Source of the DNA: Ornithinimicrobium cavernae | Lineage (GTDB): Bacteria > Actinomycetota > Actinomycetes > Actinomycetales > Dermatophilaceae | Assembly (NCBI RefSeq): GCF_003121625.1 | Contig: NZ_QDDJ01000018.1 | Location: 62,001 to 126,000 of the forward strand | Reading direction: 5' to 3' | DNA: 64,000 bases | Part shown: in pieces, positions 8,089-18,064 of the stretch | How positions within the stretch are numbered: position 1 is the stretch's first letter | Layout of the letters: the number at the start of each line of letters is the position of its first letter | Program-made: the position numbers and the translations under genes | The notes under the pieces: model-generated | Seen by the model: the letters and a program-made list of their open reading frames with translations, nothing else | The model's database searches: none | What the model was told of the DNA's origin: nothing

Positions 8089-9190
8089 CTAGTCGATGAA
8101 GTCGTCGACCAGCCCGGAGGCGCTGGTGGCCTTGGCCGTGACCTCGGCCGCGGCGCCGATCGAGTCCCACGGGTCGTCGAAGAAGTCCATGAAGCCGTCG
8201 CTGACGGCGATGAGGGTCTCCCCGGGCTCGAGCACGCCCTCCTGGGTGTGCCACGCGTGCCCGAGGTCGATGCCGAAGGGCGGGTACTCACCGATCAGCC
8301 GGCGGGCCTCCCCCGAGGCGTCGATGATGATCGCCAGACCGTGGCCTGCGTCGATGTACTCCAACCGGCCGGTGCGGTAGTCCAGACTGACGAGGAAGGC
8401 CGTGACGAACGTGCCGGGGTCCTCGAAGTCGTCCGCGATGCTCGCGGCCGCCTTCGTCACCGCGACGTCCAGCGGGTTGAACCTGGTCGCGACCCGCAGC
8501 GTGGCTCGCACACTGGCGGCCAGGATCGCCGCGCTCAGTCCCTTGCCCATCACGTCCGCGATGACGAGCTGCAGGTGCCCGTCCGTGACGTGCCAGTCGA
8601 AGAAGTCACCGCCGACGACCCGGGCCTGGACACAGCGCCCGGCGACGTCGAACCCCGGCAGGTCCGGCGACGTCGCCGGCAGGAGTCTGCGCTGCACCTC
8701 CGCCGCCTGCCACAGCTCACGAGTCCTGGACAGCTCGACCTCGACGAGGTGCGCGAGGTCCCCGAGCAGCGCCACCTGCTCCTCGGAGAGCTCGCGTGGG
8801 GAGTCGTCGGCGATGCAGAGCGCACCGACCCGCTCCCCGTTGACGTCCAGCGGCTGGCCGGCGTAGAACCGGAGAACCCCGGCCCGAACCGCCGCCTTGT
8901 GACTGAAGCGCTCGTCGCCCCCGGGCATCCGGCACCACCAGCGGGTCCGGCGTCCGGATGGTGTGGTCGCACATGCTCTCCGAGCGCGGCACCTCCCGGG
9001 GAGCATCGTGCGCCGTGTGTGCCAGGCTCCACTGCCGGTCGGCGTCGATGAGGTTGATGCCGGCGTAGGAGACGCCGAAGATCTGTTGCGTCAGTCGCGT
9101 GATCCAGTCGAAGCGCTCCTCCACGGGTGCGTCCAGCACCCCCAGGGAGTGCAGCGTCTCGACCCGTCCGTTCTCCCCTGCGACACCCAC
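8089..9190 (-). pseudogene. GAF-SpoIIE (PP2C) phosphatase, frameshifted
   Basis: The intact product would be about 366 residues: a GAF sensor domain (VEERFDWITRLTQQIFGV onward) and a SpoIIE PP2C phosphatase with VGGDFFDW, IADVMGKGLSAA and SDGFMDFFDD metal-site motifs. It should dephosphorylate the STAS partner encoded in the operon. The GAF domain is split between two frames: LVVPDARG in one continues as DERFSHKAAV in the next. The switch lies at a run of five C (8918-8922); one base fewer restores the frame. This may be a real mutation, a phase-variable tract or a sequencing error. The start chosen is GTG at 9190 with GGGAGG 8 bases upstream. Confidence 0.75.
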
Positions 9191-9355
9191 GTCGCACACC
9201 TCCCTGACCTCCCTGACCCCGATGGGCGTCAGCCTACGGCACGGCAGCGAGTACGCACGGCGGACCGTGCGCGGCGCCGGCCGCGGAGGGTGCCCGTCAC
9301 GGTCTCGCGGGACGGGCTCCGTGGCCACGAGGCCAGGCGCCGGACCCGGGACTGC

Positions 9356-10075
9356 TCACCGGTCGGCCAGCACGCAGAACTCGTTGCCCGACGTGTCCCG
9401 CATCACGACCCAGGGAAGGCCCTGGGCCCAGTCCTCGGTGGCCCGGCTCGCGCCCAGGGACAGTGCCAGGTCGACGAGCCCGGCCTGGTCGGGGCCGACG
9501 GCCTCGGGACGGACATCGAGGTGCGTGCGGTTCTGGCGGACCTTGGGCGCGGGCTCCACGCACAGCTCGAGCAACGGACCACGCAGGCTGGGGTGCCGCA
9601 GGGACACCGGCGCGAGCCCCTCGGAGGGCACCCAGCCCGTGAGAGCGGCATACAGGGCACCGTCGCGCTCGGGATCCGCGCTGTCCAGCGGCAGCGCAGC
9701 GATCGGCCCGGTGTCGCGGTAGACCTCGCGCTCCTCCATCACACAGAACGCGTTGCCGTCGGGGTCGGCCAGGACCACCCAGGGCACGTCACCCTGGCCG
9801 ATGTCGACGTGGCGGGCACCCAGGCCGAGCAGTCGCTGCACGACGGCCTCCTGCTCGGCGCCGCCGAGGAGGTCCAGGTGCAGCCTCCAGCCCGGGGGTG
9901 GCGGGTGGGGCACCGGATCGATGCAGATGTCCAGGGAGAGCTCCTGCAGGTCCAGCCGACCCTCCCAGACCCCGTCGGCGCCCAGGCGCCCGTCGGTGAG
10001 CCCGAGCGCACCCGCCCAGAACTCGCCGGTGCGCTGCGGGTCACGCGCCTGCATGTTGATGTTCTCCAGAGCCAT
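9356..10075 (-). CDS. VOC-family protein, two glyoxalase-like domains
   Basis: A 239-residue protein made of two vicinal-oxygen-chelate repeats. The first has NPxD-like MQARDPQRTGEFWAGALG and PWVVLADPDGNAFCVME; the second ends PWVVMRDTSGNEFCVLADR, the pattern of the actinobacterial glyoxalase-like subgroup (PF18029 type). Function is unknown; such proteins include antibiotic-binding and isomerase-like members. ATG at 10075 follows a -10 box TAGCGT at 7 bases (leaderless). A GTG 9 bases upstream is also in frame but would leave only a poor promoter fit. It lies downstream of a 28-bp tandem repeat. Confidence 0.85.
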   Translation of the reverse strand: MALENINMQARDPQRTGEFWAGALGLTDGRLGADGVWEGRLDLQELSLDICIDPVPHPPPPGWRLHLDLLGGAEQEAVVQRLLGLGARHVDIGQGDVPWVVLADPDGNAFCVMEEREVYRDTGPIAALPLDSADPERDGALYAALTGWVPSEGLAPVSLRHPSLRGPLLELCVEPAPKVRQNRTHLDVRPEAVGPDQAGLVDLALSLGASRATEDWAQGLPWVVMRDTSGNEFCVLADR

Positions 10076-10082
10076 GGCTCTC

Positions 10083-10088
10083 ACGCTA
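10083..10088 (-). promoter_or_regulatory. -10 box (TAGCGT) for leaderless VOC gene
   Basis: On the minus strand TAGCGT ends 7 bases before ATG at 10075; no Shine-Dalgarno is seen. Confidence 0.55.
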
Positions 10089-10092
10089 GACG

Positions 10093-10183
10093 CGCCTCAG
10101 TGGCGGCGCACCAGGGCACGCGCCTCAGTGGCGGCGCACCAGGGCACGCGCCTCAGCCGCGGCGCACCAGGTCACGCGCCTCC
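10093..10183. repeat. 28-bp tandem repeat duplicating a gene's 3' end
   Basis: The unit CGCCTCAGTGGCGGCGCACC plus AGGGCACG recurs at 10093, 10121 and 10149, with a degenerate start at 10177. On the minus strand each unit carries the last codons and the TGA stop of the LLM gene that ends at 10153, so the coding 3' end has been copied twice downstream. The first two units are identical; the third differs at a few bases. Confidence 0.85.
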
Positions 10184-10995
10184 GCGAGGACGTCGACGAA
10201 GGCCACTACCCGGTCACCCGACGCCGGCGCGCTGTCCACCCCACCGGCAAAGGCAGCCACGCGGTGCACACCCGAGGTGCCCAGCACAAGGATCTGCTCG
10301 GCCAGCTGGGCGGGGCTGACGTCGTCGGCCGTGGGCAGGAACGCCACCACCTCCGGTGAGCCCTCTCGCCCCGCCTCCGCGCGGGCGGCGACCACGGTGC
10401 CGACGGCCTCGGCCACCCGGGACGGGTCGGTCCGGCCCCTCGGCGCGGCGTCGTCCAGGATCACACCGTCCGCGAGCGCGCCGGCGAGGGCCAGGGTCCT
10501 CGGCCCGCGACCGCCGACGAGCAGCGGCGGGACCACCGCGGGCGGGAAACGCAGCTGCACCCGGTCGAGCGTCACATAGCGGCCGCTGGTCGTGACCTCC
10601 TCGCCGCGGAGGAGCGGGCCGATGGCGCAGAGCTGCTCACGCAGCAGGGTGACCGGCGAGGCGACCGCGCCACCGATCTGGGTCATCCAGTCCTGGACCC
10701 CGTGCCCGAGGCCCGGGAGGAAGCGTCCGGGGAACATCGCGGCCAGCGTCGCGATCTCCATGGCGGTCAGCGAGGGCGCGCGCAGCGGCGTGGGCATGAG
10801 GCCGATGCCGACACGCATGGCGCTCGTGGCCGCAAGGATCGCGGCCGCCGGGGCGATCCCGCTGGCCGCGAAGCAGTCCTCCCACAGCCACAGCTCCTCC
10901 AGACCGGCCTCCTCCGCAGCGCGGGCCGCGCCGAGCATGCGGTCGGGCGGCTGGTCGGCCGGTTGGATGAGGGCGATGACGGGCTGCTGCTCCAT
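10153..10995 (-). CDS. LLM-class flavin-dependent oxidoreductase
   Basis: A 280-residue luciferase-like protein with GLEELWLWEDCFAASGI, GIGLMPTPLRAPSLTAMEIA and FLPGLGHGVQDWM segments characteristic of F420- or FMN-dependent LLM enzymes, and a GGRGPRTLALAG barrel strand. Substrate is unknown. I chose ATG at 10995 (MEQQPVIALIQP), which aligns with the usual family start, instead of upstream in-frame starts that overlap the pseudouridine synthase gene. The last codons and stop are part of a 28-bp tandem duplication lying just downstream. Confidence 0.85.
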   Translation of the reverse strand: MEQQPVIALIQPADQPPDRMLGAARAAEEAGLEELWLWEDCFAASGIAPAAAILAATSAMRVGIGLMPTPLRAPSLTAMEIATLAAMFPGRFLPGLGHGVQDWMTQIGGAVASPVTLLREQLCAIGPLLRGEEVTTSGRYVTLDRVQLRFPPAVVPPLLVGGRGPRTLALAGALADGVILDDAAPRGRTDPSRVAEAVGTVVAARAEAGREGSPEVVAFLPTADDVSPAQLAEQILVLGTSGVHRVAAFAGGVDSAPASGDRVVAFVDVLAEARDLVRRG

Positions 10996-11008
10996 GGGCG
11001 CCAGTCCA

Positions 11009-12058
11009 TCACGGACCGACCAGCGGCGGGTTGCCGAGGTCGACACCCGACTCACGGGCGTCGGCTCCCGGCGCACCCCACGGGCCGACAGTCAGGGCGC
11101 GGCCGGTGACGAAGCGGCGCGGCTCGCCGCTGAGCGGGTCGGTGAACGCCAGCTCGGACGCCAGCAGCTGCAGCGGCCGCGAGAAGTCCCCACGGGCCAC
11201 GTCAACGACAGCCGGATAGAGCGGGTCACCCACGATCGGGGCACCGAGTCCGGCCAGGTGCACCCGCAGCTGGTGCGTGCGTCCCGTCAGGGGTCGCAGG
11301 CGCACCAGCGCCAGGGCACCCGACCGATCCAGGAGCTCGATGCGGGTGACCGCGTTGGGCTCGCCCGGCACCTGGACGGCCTGCAGCCGACCCCTCGGCT
11401 TCTCGATCCGTGAGCGCACCTCGCCGGGCAGCTCGAGCGCCGGATCCAGGTGCACGACAGCGTGATAGACCTTCTCGACCTGCCGCTGCGCGAAGAGCTC
11501 CTGGTAGTCGCGGCGCACCCCCGGGTCGGTGGTCAGCAGCAGCAGGCCGGCGGTCAGCCGGTCCAGCCGGTGCGCCGGGGAGACCTGCTCCAGCCCGGGA
11601 CGGCGGCGCAGCCGCACCACGATGGTCTGGGTGACATGGGCACCGCGCGGCATCGTCGCCAGGAACGGCGGCTTGTCCACGACGATGATGTGCCCGTCCC
11701 GGTGCACCACGCCCAGCTCACCGGGCACCTCGGGCTCGTCGGCGACGTCCCGGTGCAGATAGATCCACTCCCCTGCCCGGTATGCCGTGTGCTCGGTGAC
11801 CACGGTCCCGTCACCCAGGAGGACCTCACCGCGGGAGAGCCGCCCGGCCACCTCGGCGGCACCGTTGGTCCGGTCCAGGAGGAACTCGGCGACGGTCCCC
11901 CAGGAGGTGCCGGTCGGCATACTGAACCGGGCCGGGGGCACCCCGTCGCGGTCCGGCAGCGGTGCCGGGCGGTGACCCCGCCGTGCCCGGACCGGCGCCG
12001 GACGACGGACCCGCGGGCCCCGCGCCGGCACGGGGCCGTCGGGAACCCGCGGGTCCAT
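11009..12058 (-). CDS. RluA-family RNA pseudouridine synthase
   Basis: A 349-residue pseudouridine synthase. The catalytic motif HRLDRLTAGLLLLTTD carries the essential Asp; RPLTGRTHQLRVH is the second family signature. An Arg/Pro-rich N-terminal tail (about 45 residues) precedes a short region that resembles an S4-like segment (AEFLLDR...LLGDGTVV). It would isomerise uridine in rRNA or tRNA; target not deducible. ATG at 12058 lies 12 bases after the EttA stop on the same strand, so the two genes probably form an operon. A start within the tail (ATG giving MPTGTSWG) is possible. Confidence 0.88.
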   Translation of the reverse strand: MDPRVPDGPVPARGPRVRRPAPVRARRGHRPAPLPDRDGVPPARFSMPTGTSWGTVAEFLLDRTNGAAEVAGRLSRGEVLLGDGTVVTEHTAYRAGEWIYLHRDVADEPEVPGELGVVHRDGHIIVVDKPPFLATMPRGAHVTQTIVVRLRRRPGLEQVSPAHRLDRLTAGLLLLTTDPGVRRDYQELFAQRQVEKVYHAVVHLDPALELPGEVRSRIEKPRGRLQAVQVPGEPNAVTRIELLDRSGALALVRLRPLTGRTHQLRVHLAGLGAPIVGDPLYPAVVDVARGDFSRPLQLLASELAFTDPLSGEPRRFVTGRALTVGPWGAPGADARESGVDLGNPPLVGP

Positions 12059-12069
12059 GTGGTGCTCGC

Positions 12070-13752
<1,683 letters not shown>

Positions 13753-13759
13753 GGTGCTC

Positions 13760-13765
13760 AGGCTA
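13760..13765 (-). promoter_or_regulatory. -10 box (TAGCCT) for leaderless ettA
   Basis: On the minus strand TAGCCT ends 7 bases before the ATG at 13752, with no Shine-Dalgarno between. Confidence 0.55.
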
Positions 13766-13804
13766 GCCCTCGCGGGGGGTCCCGCCCGAATCGGTGGGGC
13801 CCGC

Positions 13805-14731
13805 TCAGCCCTTCGTGCCGGTGGTGGCCACGCCCTCGATGAAGTAGCGCTGCCCGATGAAGAAGATGACGATCATCGGCACCGTGGCGATGACGCTCGC
13901 GGTGACCACGATCTCCCAGTGCCACTCGCCGCCGAAGCCGAACTGGTCGAGCATCGCCTTGAGCCCGCGCGGGATGGTGAAGGTGCTGGAGTCGCGGAGG
14001 TAGATCAGCGGGCGCATCAGGTCCGTCCACGCGGCCTGGAACTCGAACAGCAGGGTCACCACCAGGGCGGGTTTGACCAGGGGCAGCGCGATCCTGGTGA
14101 AGATCCGCCAGTTGCCCGCACCGTCGATCTGTGCGGCCTCGAAGGTCTCGCGCGGCAGGGTGAGGAAGAACTGACGCATCAGGAAGATGTAGAACGCCGA
14201 CCCGAACAGGTTGCCGGCCCAGAGCGGGGTGAGGGTGCCGACCTGCCCGAGGGCGTCCCAGATGAGGAAGGTCGGGATCAGCGTGACGGCACCCGGCAGC
14301 ATCATCGTGGCCAGCACCACCCCGAAGAGCACCTCGCGTCCGCGGAACCGGAAGTAGCTGAACCCCCAGGCGACCATCGCACTGGAGATGGTCACGGTCA
14401 CCGCCGCCAGGACCGTCACGATCGCGGTGTTGAGCAGCCACAGCCCGATCGGCGCCTCCTGCCAGACGTCCAGGTAGTTCTGGAACGTGAACGTCTCGGG
14501 GATCAGCTTGTTGTCGAACACCTCCCCACGAGGTTTGAAGGACGCCGAGATGAGCCACACGAACGGGTAGATGAAGACGATCGTGAGGGCGCTCAGGGCC
14601 AGCAGGACGAGGACCCGGCCGAGCAGGCCCCGGGGTCGGCGCCGCCGGGCGGCCTCTGAGGGCCGCGACACGGCCAGCAGCTCCGGCTCGGGGAACGTGT
14701 CGCCGGTGGGGAGCGAGGTGGTGGTGGCCAT
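13805..14731 (-). CDS. carbohydrate ABC transporter permease (MalG-like)
   Basis: A 308-residue inner-membrane permease of the CUT1 type. Six hydrophobic segments are visible, starting with VLVLLALSALTIVFIYPFVW after a basic N-terminus, and the EAA loop reads FEAAQIDGAGNWRIFTRIALP. It pairs with the MalF-like permease encoded just upstream; the ATG overlaps that gene's stop (TGATG at 14733-14729). No ATPase gene is present in the cluster, so a shared MsiK-like ATPase encoded elsewhere is likely, as in other actinobacteria; this is inference. Confidence 0.92.
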   Translation of the reverse strand: MATTTSLPTGDTFPEPELLAVSRPSEAARRRRPRGLLGRVLVLLALSALTIVFIYPFVWLISASFKPRGEVFDNKLIPETFTFQNYLDVWQEAPIGLWLLNTAIVTVLAAVTVTISSAMVAWGFSYFRFRGREVLFGVVLATMMLPGAVTLIPTFLIWDALGQVGTLTPLWAGNLFGSAFYIFLMRQFFLTLPRETFEAAQIDGAGNWRIFTRIALPLVKPALVVTLLFEFQAAWTDLMRPLIYLRDSSTFTIPRGLKAMLDQFGFGGEWHWEIVVTASVIATVPMIVIFFIGQRYFIEGVATTGTKG

Positions 14732-15723
14732 CACTGCCTTCCCTCGTAGAAGACGAACCGCTGGGAGAACCACAGCTGGATGGCCGTGAAGATCATGATG
14801 ATCACGAACAGCAGCCAGGCCATGGCGGAGGCGTAACCCATGTGCAGGAACTCGAAGCCCTGCTGGAACAGGTAGATCACGTAGAACAGGGCGGCGTCGT
14901 TGGAGTAGGTCGTGTTGCCGGACCCGAAGTAGGCGGTGTAGGCCTCGGTGAAGGTCTGGAAGTGGCCGATCGTGTTCACGATGACCAGGAAGAAGATCGT
15001 GCCGGAGATCATCGGGAGCGTCACGTGGACCGTGCGTTGGAGGAAGCCTGCGCCGTCCACCCGGGCCGACTCGTAGAGCTCGTTCGGCACGTTGCGCAGG
15101 GCGGCGAGCAGGATGATCGTGGAGGAGCCGATCGACCAGAGACTCAGCAGGATGAGTCCGGGCTTCACCCACGTGGGATCGGTGGTCCACGACGGTCCGT
15201 CGAAGCCGAACCAGCCGAGCACCTCGTTGACCAGGCCCTGCTCACCGTTGAACAGCAGCAGGAGCAGGATGCCCGCGGCGACCGGCGGGGTCATCTTGGG
15301 CAGGAAGAAGGCCGTGCGGAAGAACCCGGCGGACCGCCCCGCCTGGTTGAGCAGCAGGGCCAGGGCCAGCGAGACGAGGATGTGCAGCGGCACGCCGATG
15401 AACGTGTAGTAGGCGGTGTTCCACAGCGAGAGCCCGATCTTGGGGTCCTCGGCCAGCTGCCGGTAGTTGTCGAGGCCCACCCAGTTCGGGGCGTTGATGA
15501 CGTCGTAGTCGGTGAACGACAGGTACGCGCTGTAGATCACCGGCCACAGGGTGAAGATGAGGAAGCCGAGGATCCAGGGGCTGATGAACAGCAGCGGCGC
15601 CAGGTTGCGGCGTCGCCGCGCACGGTCCTGCCCCGCCCGCCGTGGCGCACGTCCCCTCCCCGGCCGCCGCAGGGCGCGGTCCTGCGACGTCAGGGGTGCA
15701 GGGTGTGGTGCGGCGTGGCTCAT
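14731..15723 (-). CDS. sugar ABC transporter permease (MalF-like)
   Basis: A 330-residue permease with an Arg-rich cytoplasmic N-terminus (about 45 residues) and six predicted helices, the first being LLFISPWILGFLIFTLWPVIY. The EAA loop reads LYESARVDGAGFLQRTVHVTLP. It forms the heterodimeric channel with the MalG-like partner. ATG at 15723 overlaps the stop of the binding-protein gene (ATGA), so the three genes are translationally coupled in the order binding protein, MalF-like, MalG-like. Confidence 0.92.
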   Translation of the reverse strand: MSHAAPHPAPLTSQDRALRRPGRGRAPRRAGQDRARRRRNLAPLLFISPWILGFLIFTLWPVIYSAYLSFTDYDVINAPNWVGLDNYRQLAEDPKIGLSLWNTAYYTFIGVPLHILVSLALALLLNQAGRSAGFFRTAFFLPKMTPPVAAGILLLLLFNGEQGLVNEVLGWFGFDGPSWTTDPTWVKPGLILLSLWSIGSSTIILLAALRNVPNELYESARVDGAGFLQRTVHVTLPMISGTIFFLVIVNTIGHFQTFTEAYTAYFGSGNTTYSNDAALFYVIYLFQQGFEFLHMGYASAMAWLLFVIIMIFTAIQLWFSQRFVFYEGRQ

Positions 15724-17111
15724 CGTCCGCCGCTGTCGCCGTCCCAGCTGGCCCAGGCCTCATCGAGTGCGCCCTGCGCCTCCTCCTGTGCCTGGTCGAG
15801 CGCTTCCTGCGGCTCCTGCTGGCCGTTGAGCACCCGGTTGACGGCGTCCTGCCAGGCGGTCTTGAACTCGGCGTCGGCCGGGTTGGCCGGGAAGCTGAAG
15901 GCGCTGTCGTTGGCCTCGTAGACCGCCTCGATGGCGGAGGCCCACGGCTCAGGAGCGTCTGCCGGGATCATCTCCCGGATCTGCTCGTCCGCCTCGACGT
16001 TGCCGGTGAGCACGCCGGTGAACAGCTGACCGCTCTCCTCGCGCAGGTCCACGCGCGCCTGAGCCGCTGCGAGCCAGGTGTCCGTCGCGGTCATCACCTT
16101 CATGAACCGGCACGCCGCGGCGGCGGTGTCTGTGCCCGCGGGGATCGCCCAGGCGGATCCGGAGGCGTAGGCCACCGGCTCACCCTCCGGTGTCTGGACG
16201 GTGTCGAAGGCCATCGGCGCCTCCGGCGACACGTCGTTGAGGACGTTGACGTACCACTGCTCCATGGGCATCGCCCCCAGCGTGCTGCTGGCGAACTGGT
16301 TGCCCGAGCCGAAGAAGTCAGCTGAGTCGCGGATCCCCTTCACCGTGGCGAAACCGCCTTGGTCGTCGTAGATGCCGACCGCCCACTCCAGCGCCTCGAC
16401 CACGGCCGGGTCGTTCAGCTGGGCCGTGCGGCCGTCCTCGGAGATGAGGTCCACCCCGTTGGCGTGCGCCCACAGCGGCAGGAACTCGGGAAGCTTGCTG
16501 TCGTAGCCGATGCCGCCGTCGGTCTGCTCCGCCAACGCGGTGCTCGCGCTCGTCACGGCCTCCCAGTCCGAGCCGTTGACGTCCTCGATGCCGACGCCGG
16601 CGGCGTCCAGCAGCTCCTGGTTGGCCATGGTGATCTGGATGGAGTTGAACTCCGGGATGCCCCACACCTGGTCGTTGAAGGTGACCTGGTTGAGGGCGGC
16701 CTCGCGGAAGGCCGAGGTGTCGATGCCCTCGCCCTCGATGCAGCTGTCCAGCGGGACGATCGCCCCCCGTGAGGCGAACGTGCCGATCTGGTCCCGGTTG
16801 GCGTAGACCAGGTCCGGCGGCTCGCCGGAGGCGACCGCCGACAGGAACTGCTGGATGTCGAGGTCACCCTCGACGAGGGTGAAGTCGACCTCCGGCAGCG
16901 CCTGCTGGGCGGCCTCGTAACGGGTGGTGGCGATCTCGTCCCCAGCGCCGAAGCCCATGATCTGGAGCGAGCCGGTGGGGGCGGCCTCGGGGTCGAAGGA
17001 TGCGGTCTCCTCGTCACCCTCCTGGGTGGCGGTGCCCTCGGCGCAGGCGGTCAGTGCCAGGGCCAGGGCGATGGCGCCCGCCCCTGCACAGATGTCCCGG
17101 TGAATTCGCAT
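15720..17111 (-). CDS. ABC transporter sugar-binding lipoprotein
   Basis: A 463-residue family-1 solute-binding protein. The N-terminus is a lipoprotein signal (ALALALTACAEG) with the lipobox Cys at about residue 23, followed by an acidic linker. The mature part has the SBP_bac_1 pattern, including DLVYANRDQIGTFASRGAIV and a Trp-rich sugar-binding C-terminal lobe. The ligand is probably an oligosaccharide; identity is not evident. AGGAGG lies just before the ATG, and an inverted repeat at 17132-17161 lies upstream where a LacI-type repressor could act. First gene of a three-gene importer operon. Confidence 0.92.
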   Translation of the reverse strand: MRIHRDICAGAGAIALALALTACAEGTATQEGDEETASFDPEAAPTGSLQIMGFGAGDEIATTRYEAAQQALPEVDFTLVEGDLDIQQFLSAVASGEPPDLVYANRDQIGTFASRGAIVPLDSCIEGEGIDTSAFREAALNQVTFNDQVWGIPEFNSIQITMANQELLDAAGVGIEDVNGSDWEAVTSASTALAEQTDGGIGYDSKLPEFLPLWAHANGVDLISEDGRTAQLNDPAVVEALEWAVGIYDDQGGFATVKGIRDSADFFGSGNQFASSTLGAMPMEQWYVNVLNDVSPEAPMAFDTVQTPEGEPVAYASGSAWAIPAGTDTAAAACRFMKVMTATDTWLAAAQARVDLREESGQLFTGVLTGNVEADEQIREMIPADAPEPWASAIEAVYEANDSAFSFPANPADAEFKTAWQDAVNRVLNGQQEPQEALDQAQEEAQGALDEAWASWDGDSGGR

Positions 17112-17131
17112 GACAGCCTCCTAGACGCTTC

Positions 17132-17161
17132 TTTCTGGGAGCGTCGCACCGCTCCCGAGAA
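17132..17161 (-). promoter_or_regulatory. inverted repeat, possible LacI-type operator of sugar importer
   Basis: The arms TTTCTGGGAGCG (17132-17143) and CGCTCCCGAGAA (17150-17161) match at 10 of 12 positions with a 6-base centre. The GGGAGCG/CGCTCCC core resembles operators of actinobacterial LacI-family sugar repressors such as CebR. The site lies 21-50 bases upstream of the binding-protein start. No LacI gene is nearby. Confidence 0.45.
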
Positions 17162-17201
17162 ACGGCTCGCCGAAGCCGCACCCCCGATCGGACGGGCCGT
17201 C

Positions 17202-17810
17202 TCAGGCCACGACGCCCACCGGATCCGGCTCGTCGGCGTAGCTGGTCTCCTGCCCGTCCACGTCGCTCGCCGCCTGCTCGTGCCCCTCGCCAGGATCCTG
17301 CTCGTCCGCGTAGCCGGGCCCCTGACCATCCTCGTAGGAGTCCCCCTGTGGCTGGTCGTCCGGGGACTCCTCGAACGCTGCCGACTCCTCACCAATGGCC
17401 GCGGCAGCGACGTGCGGGTCGTTCATAGGATCCTTGTTGGGCGCGAACGGGCGCTTGATGACAGTGAAGTCTGCCTGGCCCCAGGTGAGGTCGGGGCCGA
17501 CGGCGCTGGCCTCGATCCGCGCGGTCATCCCCTGCTTCTCGCCGTTCTCCCACTTCATCAGGCGCAGCTTGCCCTGCACGACGACCGGGGTGGCCTTGTC
17601 GAGCGACTCGATGACGTTGATGGCCAGGTTGCGGAAGGTCGACACGCTGAAGTAGCTGGCGCCCGTCTCGATGTACTGGTTCTGTTCCCGATCGTAGTAG
17701 CCGTGGTTGACCGCGACGTCGAAGTTGGCGAACACGTCGCCGTTCTTGGTGGTGCCCCAGGTCGGCTTGGCCGTCAGCCGGCCCGCCACGGTCACGAGTG
17801 CGTCCCTCAT
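17202..17810 (-). CDS. ssb: single-stranded DNA-binding protein
   Basis: A 202-residue protein with an OB fold at about residues 1-115 (ALVTVAGRLTAKPTWG, FANFDVAVNHGYYD, TPVVVQGKLRLMKWENGEKQ), typical of actinobacterial SSB paralogues. The tail is long, acidic and Gly/Asp/Glu/Gln-rich with repeated GYADEQDP/SYADEPDP-like blocks, and it ends GVVA, lacking the DDDIPF-like tip that recruits partner proteins. This suggests a specialised or conjugation/competence-type paralogue and not the housekeeping SSB; that reading is inference. I chose ATG at 17810 with AAGGGGA 5-11 bases upstream. The 254 bp before it holds tandem repeats and a short CTGTGG/CCACAG hairpin at 17898-17913. Confidence 0.85.
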   Translation of the reverse strand: MRDALVTVAGRLTAKPTWGTTKNGDVFANFDVAVNHGYYDREQNQYIETGASYFSVSTFRNLAINVIESLDKATPVVVQGKLRLMKWENGEKQGMTARIEASAVGPDLTWGQADFTVIKRPFAPNKDPMNDPHVAAAAIGEESAAFEESPDDQPQGDSYEDGQGPGYADEQDPGEGHEQAASDVDGQETSYADEPDPVGVVA

Positions 17811-17998
17811 GTGCTTCCCCTTCGGTTCGTCCCACGGGTTCGTGGGTGTGCACCACCGTGCCGCGACGGATCGCGGGGTGGGAGGGGTCGGGTCGGGCCT
17901 GTGGATGACCACAGTTCGGGCAGCGCGGCTGTGGAAGGGCTCGCGTCTCCCGACCGGGCAGAGGAGGACGACCGGCAGCGGGAGCCGGCAGGGGGTGC

Positions 17999-18042
17999 TC
18001 AGCGCGCGGCGGCAGGGTGGTCAGCGCGCGGCGGCAGGGTGG
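17999..18042. repeat. 22-bp tandem repeat copied from a gene's 3' end
   Basis: TCAGCGCGCGGCGGCAGGGT plus GG occurs twice in tandem (17999-18020, 18021-18042). Its first 15 bases recur at 18065-18079, where they encode the last residues and TGA stop of the minus-strand GTPase gene. As at 10093-10183, a stop-codon-bearing gene end has been copied downstream of the gene. Confidence 0.8.
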
Positions 18043-18064
18043 TCAGCCCGATGTTGGCTAGAGG

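Noticed and set aside
6053-8254. 733-residue version of the glycosyltransferase with a longer N-terminus
   Set aside because: The extra part is Arg/Gly-rich, lies over the SpoIIE gene in another frame, and has no ribosome site; TTG at 8032 with GGAGG fits better.
17898-17913. CTGTGG/CCACAG hairpin upstream of ssb as a DnaA box or origin element
   Set aside because: It does not match TTATCCACA closely, is single, and dnaA/dnaN genes are not nearby.
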